From contig CAXXYD010000004.1 in NCBI GenBank assembly GCA_963675565.2, positions 1,302,001 through 1,366,000 of the forward strand: DNA of 64,000 nt. Reading direction: 5' to 3'. Positions 34,407-41,644 of the stretch are shown here, one piece after another. The notes below the pieces were generated by a model. The model had not been told where the DNA came from. It was given only the letters and a program-made list of their open reading frames with translations, and searched no databases. Position 1 is the first letter of the stretch. Each line of letters opens with the position of its first letter. The translations under genes were made by a program, and so were the position numbers. The stretch is from JARRKU01 sp963675565 (GTDB lineage: Bacteria; Desulfobacterota; Desulfobacteria; Desulfobacterales; Desulfosarcinaceae).

Positions 34407-35561
34407 CTATTTGAGTTTGCCCAAAAATCCGCCGGCAATGGTGTTCTTCTGGATCTCTTTGGTGCCTTCGTAGATCTCGGTGATCTTGGCGTCACGGTAA
34501 AAACGCTCCACCTCGTATTCGGCCATATAGCCGTAACCGCCCATGAGCTGAATGGCCTCGTCACAGACTTCAACTGCGGTGCGGGCGGCAAACATTTTGG
34601 CCATGGAGGTGAGCTTTGGATCGACATTGCCCTGATCATAGTTCCAGGCGGCTTTGTATGTGATCAGGCGGGCCAGTTCGATCTTGGTGGCCATATCGGC
34701 AATCTTGTGCTGGCTGGCCTGGAACTGCGCAATCTTCTTGCCGAACTGCTCTCGCTGTTTGATGTAAGCCAGTGCGCGATCAAACGCCCCCTGGGCGGTA
34801 CCCAGGGCCTGGGCCGCAACCTGGATGCGGCTTTCATCGAAAAAGTTCAGCACCTGGTAAAAGCCCTTGTTTTCCTTGCCTACCAAGTTGGACAACGGAA
34901 CGCGCACATCCTTGAGTGTGACTTCCGTGGTAGCCATCATGCGAATACCCATTTTCTGCCCCACGTCATGGGTAGACAACCCGGGTCGGTCGCCTTCCAC
35001 CAGGATGACACTCATGCCGCGGTAGCCCGGCTTTGCATCGGGGTCTGTCTGGCACAATACATTATAAAATCCGGCCATCCCGCCATTGGTGATGAACGTC
35101 TTGCCGCCGTTGATCACCCATTCGTCGCCGTCTTTGACCGCAGTGGTGTTCAGGCAGGTAATGTCCGATCCGTGGTCCGGTTCGGTAAAGGCCCCTGCCG
35201 ACAGCATGCGTCCTTCGGCCACCTCGGGCAAGTACTTCTTTTTGAGTTCTTCACTGCCGTAATGCAGGATCAGCTCGGATGCAAAACCGCACAGGCCCAC
35301 ACATGCACCCATGGTAGAATCGTTGCGGCAAAGTTCTTCCACCACGAGGATGCATTCGAGGCTGCCCATACCCTGTCCGGAATACTCCTCCGGAAAGTGC
35401 ACGCCGATCAGTCCGATCTCGCCTGCCTTTTGCCAGACTTTGGTCGGATATTCGTGCTTCTGCTCCAATTCCAGGATCAGGTCCTTGTCAAACTCACCCT
35501 TGCAGAAATCACGGACCGCCTTTTGAATATCTTTCTGTGTTTTGGTTAATTCGAAATCCAT
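34407..35561 (-). CDS. Acyl-CoA dehydrogenase
   Basis: 384 residues; GGGGGAAG upstream of the ATG. Motifs: SAGAFTEPDHGSDITC, FITNGGMAGFYNVLC, catalytic Glu in IYEGTKEIQKN, and GGYGYMAEYEVERFYRD. First gene of the operon, 58 bases before icmF. A typical short- or branched-chain acyl-CoA dehydrogenase; isobutyryl- or butyryl-CoA is the inferred substrate. ETF is presumably encoded elsewhere, because no etfAB is in the window. Confidence 0.9.
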   Translation of the reverse strand: MDFELTKTQKDIQKAVRDFCKGEFDKDLILELEQKHEYPTKVWQKAGEIGLIGVHFPEEYSGQGMGSLECILVVEELCRNDSTMGACVGLCGFASELILHYGSEELKKKYLPEVAEGRMLSAGAFTEPDHGSDITCLNTTAVKDGDEWVINGGKTFITNGGMAGFYNVLCQTDPDAKPGYRGMSVILVEGDRPGLSTHDVGQKMGIRMMATTEVTLKDVRVPLSNLVGKENKGFYQVLNFFDESRIQVAAQALGTAQGAFDRALAYIKQREQFGKKIAQFQASQHKIADMATKIELARLITYKAAWNYDQGNVDPKLTSMAKMFAARTAVEVCDEAIQLMGGYGYMAEYEVERFYRDAKITEIYEGTKEIQKNTIAGGFLGKLK

Positions 35562-35721
35562 GCTTATTCTTCCCCCTTTATGTAGATTCTAATTCAATGC
35601 CATTACCTTAAGAAGCATCCGTAGCGCAAACCGGATGGTCAGAAAACCCTAGGTTCACGGCTATGGCTTCTCATTTATATTTGCGCAAGTTTCGCTTTTC
35701 CCTGCCAATCCAATCTACCGT

Positions 35722-36396
35722 CTACCGGCTTACATATGGCCATAACCCAGCCCGGCCGCCGCACAGATGGCGGCTCAGTATAAAGTCCGTCTGAATATCG
35801 ATATACTCGTTAATGGTGTAACTCGCAGAGAGCATCCAGCGCCGAAAGGCCCACATGTGACCCAATACCGAAATGTTGTGGGCGGTCAGGGTCAACACAC
35901 GCGCCTCCAGGGGGGGCAATTCTCCCCGACTGATGATAGACGCCAGAACTTCCGAAAAAAGGGCATTGACCTTGAGCTCATTTTCCAGAACGACTTTTCG
36001 CCATTTGGCCGGCAGGGAATGAATTTCCTGGTAAATCAAAACGATATGATCGCTCATGCGGTGGCATACCAGAAAATATTCACGGATAGCCACCGCCAGC
36101 GGATGGATGCCCTGCTCGGTCCGTTCCAATGCCACGGAAACCGCCGCATGCATTTCGGCATGAATGGCCTCGCAGACCAGATAGAGGATATCTTCTTTGG
36201 TGCTGATGTACTCATAAAGCAACCCAATGGAAATACCTGCGGCCTGAGCGATTTGGCGGGTGGTGGTTTTGTGGAAGCCGTCCTTCATAAACAATTCGAC
36301 GGCCGCATCGACAATTTGCCGGCGACGCCGTTCGACCAGTTCCTTGTTTTTGATCTGGGTTGGAATATCTTTGGTTTTTGAAATGGTAACCGACAT
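35722..36396 (-). CDS. TetR/AcrR-family regulator (controls the minus-strand operon)
   Basis: 224 residues. N-terminal HTH (about 32-75): FHKTTTRQIAQAAGISIGLL with the TetR recognition pattern YEYISTKEDIL. The C-terminal ligand pocket is unassigned. It reads away from the second TetR gene at 36770, with its own promoter and a palindromic site at its start of transcription, so autoregulation is likely. By context it probably senses an acyl-CoA or fatty acid and governs the adjacent acyl-CoA dehydrogenase-icmF operon. Confidence 0.88.
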   Translation of the reverse strand: MSVTISKTKDIPTQIKNKELVERRRRQIVDAAVELFMKDGFHKTTTRQIAQAAGISIGLLYEYISTKEDILYLVCEAIHAEMHAAVSVALERTEQGIHPLAVAIREYFLVCHRMSDHIVLIYQEIHSLPAKWRKVVLENELKVNALFSEVLASIISRGELPPLEARVLTLTAHNISVLGHMWAFRRWMLSASYTINEYIDIQTDFILSRHLCGGRAGLWPYVSR

Positions 36397-36483
36397 GTTT
36401 CAACCCACACCAATTTTCGGGGAACCGTATGCTTGCCGGCATACCAGGGGAAAGGTATGCCGGGTTTGCGACCATGGAAAAAC

Positions 36484-36497
36484 TGAGCGAGCGCTCA
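36484..36497. promoter_or_regulatory. TetR operator, minus-strand promoter
   Basis: TGAGCG-AG-CGCTCA, a perfect inverted repeat placed at the predicted start of transcription (about 36495) of the minus-strand TetR gene. A related sequence, AGCGACCGAGCGTTCT, lies at about 36545-36560 beyond the -35 box. Confidence 0.7.
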
Positions 36498-36501
36498 ATC
36501 A

Positions 36502-36530
36502 TATTTATGCGCCGGCCCTATTTCTGTCAA
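36502..36530 (-). promoter_or_regulatory. Near-consensus sigma-70 promoter, TetR (35722)
   Basis: On the minus strand TTGACA (36530-36525), 17-base spacer, TAAATA (36507-36502). The operator palindrome follows directly, fitting repression. Confidence 0.75.
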
Positions 36531-36617
36531 GGCAAAAATCGATAAGCGACCGAGCGTTCTATTTTTGCAATCCCGTGTGATCAAGAAACCATTTCACCCG
36601 GACTTTGCATCTGTCGC

Positions 36618-36646
36618 TTGACAACTATTAACACTGGGATTATAAA
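36618..36646 (+). promoter_or_regulatory. Near-consensus sigma-70 promoter, TetR (36770)
   Basis: TTGACA (36618-36623), 17-base spacer, TATAAA (36641-36646). Start expected near 36653, leaving a leader of about 117 bases. Confidence 0.8.
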
Positions 36647-36660
36647 AAAAGCAACCCTAA

Positions 36661-36673
36661 CGACCGGTCGGTC
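36661..36673. promoter_or_regulatory. TetR operator, plus-strand promoter
   Basis: CGACCGGTCG (36661-36670) is a perfect 10-base palindrome followed by GTC, just after the predicted start site of the plus-strand TetR gene. Its sequence differs from the 36484 operator, so the two regulators probably have different sites. Confidence 0.65.
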
Positions 36674-36769
36674 TGTAAGGAAGCAACGGATTCACGACCC
36701 ATTGGTTCAGTCCTTTCCTTCCTTCCTGACGATGCGCCCCGCTGACCGGTGTTTCAAGAAAGCAGCCCC

Positions 36770-37390
36770 ATGGCCCATATGAAAGACATCATCAAATCGG
36801 TCGCCATCGACTTATTCTTCAGGAAAGGCTACTTTGCAACCAGCATCAGTGAAATAGCCGCCGGGTCGGGGATCCAAAAGGCCAGCATATACCACCACTT
36901 CCCAGGCAAAGAAGACCTGCTTTTTGGTATCATGCAGACCACCATGATCGATTTAATGCATGCGCTGAACACCTGCCTTGCCGGCATTCACGAGATCGAG
37001 TGCCAGATGCGCGCAGCAGTGCGCAGCCATGTCATGTTTCACCTGCAACGGCAGAAAGAGACATTTATCGCCAGCAGTGAACTGCGCGGTCTCGATCAGA
37101 ACCACCTGGCAATTATAATCGACTACCGCGACCAGTATGAAATTAAATTCCAGAAGCTTATTGCGGCCGGCATTCAAGAGGGCCTTTTTGCGCATAATGA
37201 TGTCGACATCCTTTCCTATGCGATTCTAACCCTCTGCACAGCAGGCGCCGCATGGTACAAGCCGGACGGGCGGCTGTCTGCGGAAGCCATAGCCGTGATC
37301 TACGAGAACTTTATACTCAATGGATTGAAACCCGGCCAGCACATGTCAGCCCGGCCGGCTGAGCTGATGTGCGATCCCTGGCCCCTATAG
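36770..37390 (+). CDS. TetR/AcrR-family regulator (plus-strand catabolic set)
   Basis: About 206 residues from ATG 36770; GTG 36749 is an alternative. HTH: YFATSISEIAAGSGIQKASI followed by YHHFPGKEDLLFGIM. The C-terminal part looks like the FadR/AcuR-type pocket (FHLQRQKETFIASSELRGL). It stands divergent from the first TetR gene and just before an acyl-CoA dehydrogenase, so it likely represses that gene, with an acyl-CoA effector (inferred). Confidence 0.88.
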   Translation: MAHMKDIIKSVAIDLFFRKGYFATSISEIAAGSGIQKASIYHHFPGKEDLLFGIMQTTMIDLMHALNTCLAGIHEIECQMRAAVRSHVMFHLQRQKETFIASSELRGLDQNHLAIIIDYRDQYEIKFQKLIAAGIQEGLFAHNDVDILSYAILTLCTAGAAWYKPDGRLSAEAIAVIYENFILNGLKPGQHMSARPAELMCDPWPL

Positions 37391-37391
37391 T

Positions 37392-37413
37392 CCCCCGGTG
37401 TTACGGGGGTTTT
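37392..37413 (+). terminator. Terminator or attenuator between TetR and acyl-CoA dehydrogenase
   Basis: CCCCCG (37392-37397), GTGTTA loop, CGGGGG (37404-37409), TTTTC. It lies only 2 bases before the AAGGAGG of the next gene, so it could partly terminate read-through from the regulator. Confidence 0.6.
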
Positions 37414-37426
37414 CAAGGAGGTTCCA

Positions 37427-38575
37427 TTGGACTTTGACCTCACCAAAGAGCAGGAAATGATTCGCCGCGAAGTGCGACGCTTTGCTGAAAAAGAAATCGC
37501 ACCTGTGGCTATCGAGCTGGACAATGAAGAGGCGTTTTCGACCGAATTGACCCGCAAAATGGGAGAAATCGGTCTGTTCGGCATGTTCGTACCGGAGGCT
37601 TACGATGGCCAGGAAATGGATTATCTCTCCTATATCATTGCCGTGGAAGAGATCGCCCGCATCGACGGTTCCCAGGCGGCCACCATTGCAGCCGGCAATT
37701 CCCTGGGCATCGGTCCAATCTACTATTTCGGCAACGAGGCACAGAAAAAACGCTACCTGCCCCCCCTATGCCGGGGAGAAGCGCTGTGGGGCTTCGGGCT
37801 GACTGAACCCACGGCGGGCTCCGATGCCGGCGGCAGCAAAACCACTGCCGTCAAAAAAGGCGACACATGGGTGATCAACGGGTCCAAGATCTTCATTACC
37901 AATGCGGCCTGTGAAATGACACTTGGGGTAACCGTTCAAGCCATTACCGGCACCCGTGCCAATGGAAAGCCGGAATATACCTGCTTTCTGGTGGAACACG
38001 GCACCAAAGGGTTCAAGGCAGTGCCCATGAAAAACAAAATGATGTGGCGCTCCTCCAATACGGCGGAGCTCTATTTCGACGATGTCGTTGTTTCCGCGCA
38101 GAATGTCCTGGGCAGGCAGGGTGACGGGTTTCACCAGATGCTGCAGACACTGGACGGCGGCAGGCTGTCCATTGGCGCCATGGGGCTCGGCGGTGCCGTT
38201 GGCGCTTATGATCTGGCCCTCAAATATGCTCAGAACCGGGAGCAATTCAACCAGCCCATCTCCAAATTTCAGGCCATCGCGTTCAAACTGGCCGATTGCG
38301 CCACGGAAATTGAATGCGGCCGCAATCTGCTGTACAAAAGCTGCTGGCTCAGGGACATGAAAAGGCCATTTGCCAAAGAGGCGGCCATGGCCAAGCTCTA
38401 CTGCTCGGAACTCATGGGTCGTGTCGCCGATCATGCCGTGCAGATCCATGGCGGGTATGGGTTAATGAAAGACTATTCGGTGGAGCGCTTTTATCGGGAC
38501 CATAAGCTGCTGGAAATTGGCGAGGGCACATCCGAGGTTCAGCGGCTGGTTATTTCCCGATATATCGGATGTTAA
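37427..38575 (+). CDS. Acyl-CoA dehydrogenase (TTG start)
   Basis: 382 residues. The start is TTG, 5 bases after a perfect AAGGAGG (37415-37421); no ATG fits as well. Motifs: GFGLTEPTAGSDAGGSK, FITNAACEM, MMWRSSNTAELYF, catalytic Glu in IGEGTSEVQRL and HGGYGLMKDYSVERFYRD. Oxidises an acyl-CoA to enoyl-CoA using ETF. The enoyl-CoA hydratase gene follows 83 bases later, forming consecutive beta-oxidation steps. Confidence 0.92.
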   Translation: MDFDLTKEQEMIRREVRRFAEKEIAPVAIELDNEEAFSTELTRKMGEIGLFGMFVPEAYDGQEMDYLSYIIAVEEIARIDGSQAATIAAGNSLGIGPIYYFGNEAQKKRYLPPLCRGEALWGFGLTEPTAGSDAGGSKTTAVKKGDTWVINGSKIFITNAACEMTLGVTVQAITGTRANGKPEYTCFLVEHGTKGFKAVPMKNKMMWRSSNTAELYFDDVVVSAQNVLGRQGDGFHQMLQTLDGGRLSIGAMGLGGAVGAYDLALKYAQNREQFNQPISKFQAIAFKLADCATEIECGRNLLYKSCWLRDMKRPFAKEAAMAKLYCSELMGRVADHAVQIHGGYGLMKDYSVERFYRDHKLLEIGEGTSEVQRLVISRYIGC

Positions 38576-38658
38576 GCCTGATAGCTCTGCAAAAAGCAGT
38601 TACGCCGGCGAAACCGGCGTCCATATTATAATAACGAACGGCAAATCAGGGAAAGACT

Positions 38659-39441
38659 ATGCGAAAAGAAACCATCTTATGCGAGATAGAAAACGGCGTC
38701 GCCACCCTCATGCTGAACCGGCCGCAAACGATGAATGCCATCAGCCGGCAGCTGTTGCAGGAATTCAGTGACAGCCTCGAAGAAATTGCAGAGGACCCCC
38801 AGGCACGGGTGGTCGTAATCAGCGGAGCGGGCGAAAAATCCTTTTGCACGGGTGCCGATCTGAAAGAGCGTGCCGGCATGAGCCCCGAAGAGGTCAAGGT
38901 TTTTCTTCAAACCATCGGTTCCGTTTTTACGGCCGTCGAGCAGTTCAGCAAACCGGTGATCGCCGCCATCAACGGGTTTGCCTTCGGTGGCGGCCTGGAG
39001 CTGGCCATGGCGGCGGACATTCGCCTGGCATCGGAAACGGCGACTATGGGGCTGACCGAAACCCGCCTGGCCATCATCCCCGGCGCCGGCGGAACACAGC
39101 GCCTGCCGCGCCTGATTGGCAGGGGAAAAGCCAAGGAGCTGATTTTTACCGGCCGGCGTATCATGGCCGACGAGGCGCTTGAAATCGGCCTGGTCAACCA
39201 CGTCTATCCGCCGGCGAAGCTGATGGAAGAAAGCCAAAAGCTGGCCGCAACGATCAGTGAGGGTGGGCCGGTGGCCGTGCAACAGGCCAAAAAGGCGATC
39301 AACCGGGGAATTGAAACTGACCTGGCCGCCGGCTTGAAAATCGAAAACGACGCCTACTGGGTGTGCATCCCCACCCAGGATCGGCTGGAGGGTCTGGCCG
39401 CCTTCAAGGAAAAACGCAAGCCGGTCTATAAAGGCCGATAA
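38659..39441 (+). CDS. Enoyl-CoA hydratase/crotonase
   Basis: 260 residues, usual for crotonase. Oxyanion-hole segment FCTGADLKERAGM; catalytic region GFAFGGGLELAMAADIR with the active-site Glu pair (GLEL and LTETRLAIIPGAGGTQRL). Hydrates crotonyl-CoA to 3-hydroxybutyryl-CoA. This step is missing from the minus-strand operon and is supplied here, so the two arms function together. A small GC hairpin (ACGCCGG-CGAAA-CCGGCGT, about 38604-38622) lies before it. Confidence 0.92.
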   Translation: MRKETILCEIENGVATLMLNRPQTMNAISRQLLQEFSDSLEEIAEDPQARVVVISGAGEKSFCTGADLKERAGMSPEEVKVFLQTIGSVFTAVEQFSKPVIAAINGFAFGGGLELAMAADIRLASETATMGLTETRLAIIPGAGGTQRLPRLIGRGKAKELIFTGRRIMADEALEIGLVNHVYPPAKLMEESQKLAATISEGGPVAVQQAKKAINRGIETDLAAGLKIENDAYWVCIPTQDRLEGLAAFKEKRKPVYKGR

Positions 39442-39647
39442 ACAGCTCGATTCTGATGAATGGGTAAAAAAAGCCATTGCATCCCCGTTTTCGGCTTTAC
39501 GTTGTGGCTCACCGCAATTCTGCTATCCATTCGACAAAATTCGTCACCTGAGACGTAAAGCTTAAAACGGGACAAAAACGACCCAAGAATGACTTTTACA
39601 AATTTATCAATTTCATAACAAAAAAATGGTGAAAAAGGAGACCCCCC

Positions 39648-40814
39648 ATGACCGAATATGATTATTGGAAAATATTTCCGCGTATGCCCAGAAAAGTGAC
39701 CATCGGAGACATTACCATAAGGGACGGATTCCAGCACCTTGAAAAATTCATCTCCACCCGCGCCAAGATCTTTTATCTGGAGGAACTGATTTTTGCCGGC
39801 TGCCGCAACATTGAAGTCACCAACCTGGGCAATCCCTATCTCATGCCCCAGTTCACGGATGCCGAAGATCTGTTCAGGCATCTGCGCAGCGACCGTTTCA
39901 AGAAGCGCTGCGAACGGCGCGGCATCAACACCAATGATATCGAACTGACCGCCATCACCATCCGCGAGTCTGCCGTGGACCGCGCCATCGCCCTGCGGCA
40001 GGAGGGAATCGGGCCGGACCGTATTCTGATGATGGTTTCCACCGAAGAAGAGCACCACTTTGCCAACTCGGGAACCACACTGCCCAACTACTGGAATGAG
40101 GCCCGGCGCTGTATTCAGAAATGCCATGATGCCGGAATCAAAATGTGCGGTACGGTCAGCACCATCTGGGGGAGCCCCATCGGCGGCGCAACCCAGCTCA
40201 AAGATGCCGTGGAGTTCACCAAACGCTGGCTGGAAATCGGTGCGGACGACGTCGAGCACGCCGACCATGACGGCAGCGCTTCCGCTGCGGAAGTCTACCG
40301 TTATTTCTCCATGGTTCTGGACGAAATTCCCGACCCGCGGCTGCACATCGCCCATTTCCACGAAACCAAACGGGTGGCGGCAGCTTCCGTTCTGGCGGCC
40401 CTGCAGGCCGGTATTACCTATTTTGAAGCCACCATGGGCGGCTTGGGCGGCCAGCCGGCCAATTTCCTGGATGACTGTCCGGTCCCCGGAACCGGAGAAT
40501 ACTACTACGAAGACCCGAGCTATGTCGGTCTGGTCTGCCTTGAAGACCTGCTGGTGCAAATTGATGAAATGGGAATTGCCCATGGCTATGATGTAGACCG
40601 GGTGTTGTGGCTGGGCCGGCAGTTGGAGCGAACGGTTGGGCACCGACTGCGGTCGGAAGCCGTAATCAACGGCCGCACGCTGAAGATGGGCCACCCCAAA
40701 TTCGCCAGGCCCGGCCTGAAGAGACTGAAGAAAAAGCTGGAAGAAACGGAAAACCAGAATTTGCCTTCCGATTGGGGCCCCAAAGCGCAGCTGCCCAAGC
40801 ATCTGCGCCCTTGA
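39648..40814 (+). CDS. DRE-TIM (HMG-CoA lyase-like) enzyme, divergent
   Basis: 388 residues; AAAGGAG before the ATG. IRDGFQ (near residue 26) supplies the DRE-TIM metal Asp; the His pair is HIAHFHETKR, and the barrel ends GGLGGQP. HMG-CoA lyase has HxHDT and a loop Cys in GLGGCP; here Asp is Glu and the Cys is Gln, so classical HMG-CoA lyase activity is doubtful. C-terminal stretch LPSDWGPKAQLPKH is basic. It could cleave or condense a related CoA or oxo acid. It is the third gene of the plus-strand set, but 206 bases from the hydratase, so it may have its own promoter. Confidence 0.75.
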   Translation: MTEYDYWKIFPRMPRKVTIGDITIRDGFQHLEKFISTRAKIFYLEELIFAGCRNIEVTNLGNPYLMPQFTDAEDLFRHLRSDRFKKRCERRGINTNDIELTAITIRESAVDRAIALRQEGIGPDRILMMVSTEEEHHFANSGTTLPNYWNEARRCIQKCHDAGIKMCGTVSTIWGSPIGGATQLKDAVEFTKRWLEIGADDVEHADHDGSASAAEVYRYFSMVLDEIPDPRLHIAHFHETKRVAAASVLAALQAGITYFEATMGGLGGQPANFLDDCPVPGTGEYYYEDPSYVGLVCLEDLLVQIDEMGIAHGYDVDRVLWLGRQLERTVGHRLRSEAVINGRTLKMGHPKFARPGLKRLKKKLEETENQNLPSDWGPKAQLPKHLRP

Positions 40815-40845
40815 TGGCGGGACTGCGGAAACCGGCGGCAAAAAT

Positions 40846-40874
40846 TGTTCTCGAATAATTTTTTGTGATATGAT
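40846..40874 (+). promoter_or_regulatory. Sigma-70-like promoter for the XRE-cupin gene
   Basis: TTGTTC (40846-40851), 17-base spacer, TATGAT (40869-40874); predicted start about 40881, 125 bases before the 41006 ATG. Confidence 0.5.
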
Positions 40875-41005
40875 CTTTTAATCCGCAAATTGCCGCCGGT
40901 ACCGTTTTCACCTTTCACGGCTGAGCAATGATTGCCAGGTATTCGCCACACAGATGGCACTTTAACCCGGGAAGATGATCCTTCCCTGAAGACAAGGAGA
41001 GGGCC

Positions 41006-41644
41006 ATGAGCAACGACCGCTCCACACCGCCCATAAACGTGGATTATTTTGAAGACCTCACGGGCAAAATTGCCCCGGGCGCAGAGACCCCATGTGAACA
41101 GATCGGCACCCGCATTCAAAAACTGAGGGAGAAAAAAGGGCTTTCGCTAAATGAACTTTCCCAGTTGACCGGTTTTGACCGGGAAATGCTCGAAAACATT
41201 GAAAAGGGTGATGTCTGCCCCCAGCTTGGAACCGTCATCAAGCTCAGCAAAGCCCTGGACAGCGCACTGCAGCGGCTGATCAGCGACGAAGGCAAGCACC
41301 TTTATATCGTCACCCGTAAAGATGAGCACAAAGTCGTTTCACGCTCCACCTCACAGCGCGGCCAGCGCGCGGCATACACGTACATGAGCCTGGCGCCTGA
41401 AGTTAAGGGCCGCCATATGGAGCCGCTCATGGTGGAACTGGAGGCCCAGAGCGATGAGGCACATTCCGTCCATGAAGGTGAAGAGTTTATTCACGTTCTT
41501 CAGGGAACCGTTATCCTGGAAATCGGCGATGACCACTTTGAACTGAACCCCGGTGACAGCGCTTATTATCTGTCCACAACGCCGCACCTGATCGCAGCCA
41601 AAGCGGACAAAGCGAAAATCCTGGCGGTGGTTTACAGCCAATGA
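41006..41644 (+). CDS. XRE-family regulator with cupin domain
   Basis: 212 residues; AAGGAGAGG just before the ATG. HTH at about 36-90 (KKGLSLNELSQLTGFDREML), with a non-cupin linker, and the cupin core at about 140-212 (HSVHEGEEFIHVLQGTVILE, DSAYYLSTTPHLIAA). Overlaps the next gene by 4 bases (ATGA), so translation is coupled. Like the paralogue at 28126 it probably senses a small acid or acyl compound; here the controlled target is presumably the gene it overlaps. Confidence 0.85.
   Translation: MSNDRSTPPINVDYFEDLTGKIAPGAETPCEQIGTRIQKLREKKGLSLNELSQLTGFDREMLENIEKGDVCPQLGTVIKLSKALDSALQRLISDEGKHLYIVTRKDEHKVVSRSTSQRGQRAAYTYMSLAPEVKGRHMEPLMVELEAQSDEAHSVHEGEEFIHVLQGTVILEIGDDHFELNPGDSAYYLSTTPHLIAAKADKAKILAVVYSQ

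Noticed and set aside
34347..35549. 400-codon frame opposite the acyl-CoA dehydrogenase
   Set aside because: Antisense shadow of an enzyme with intact catalytic motifs.
39426..40841. 471-codon minus-strand frame opposite the DRE-TIM enzyme
   Set aside because: Antisense shadow; no domain or start signal.
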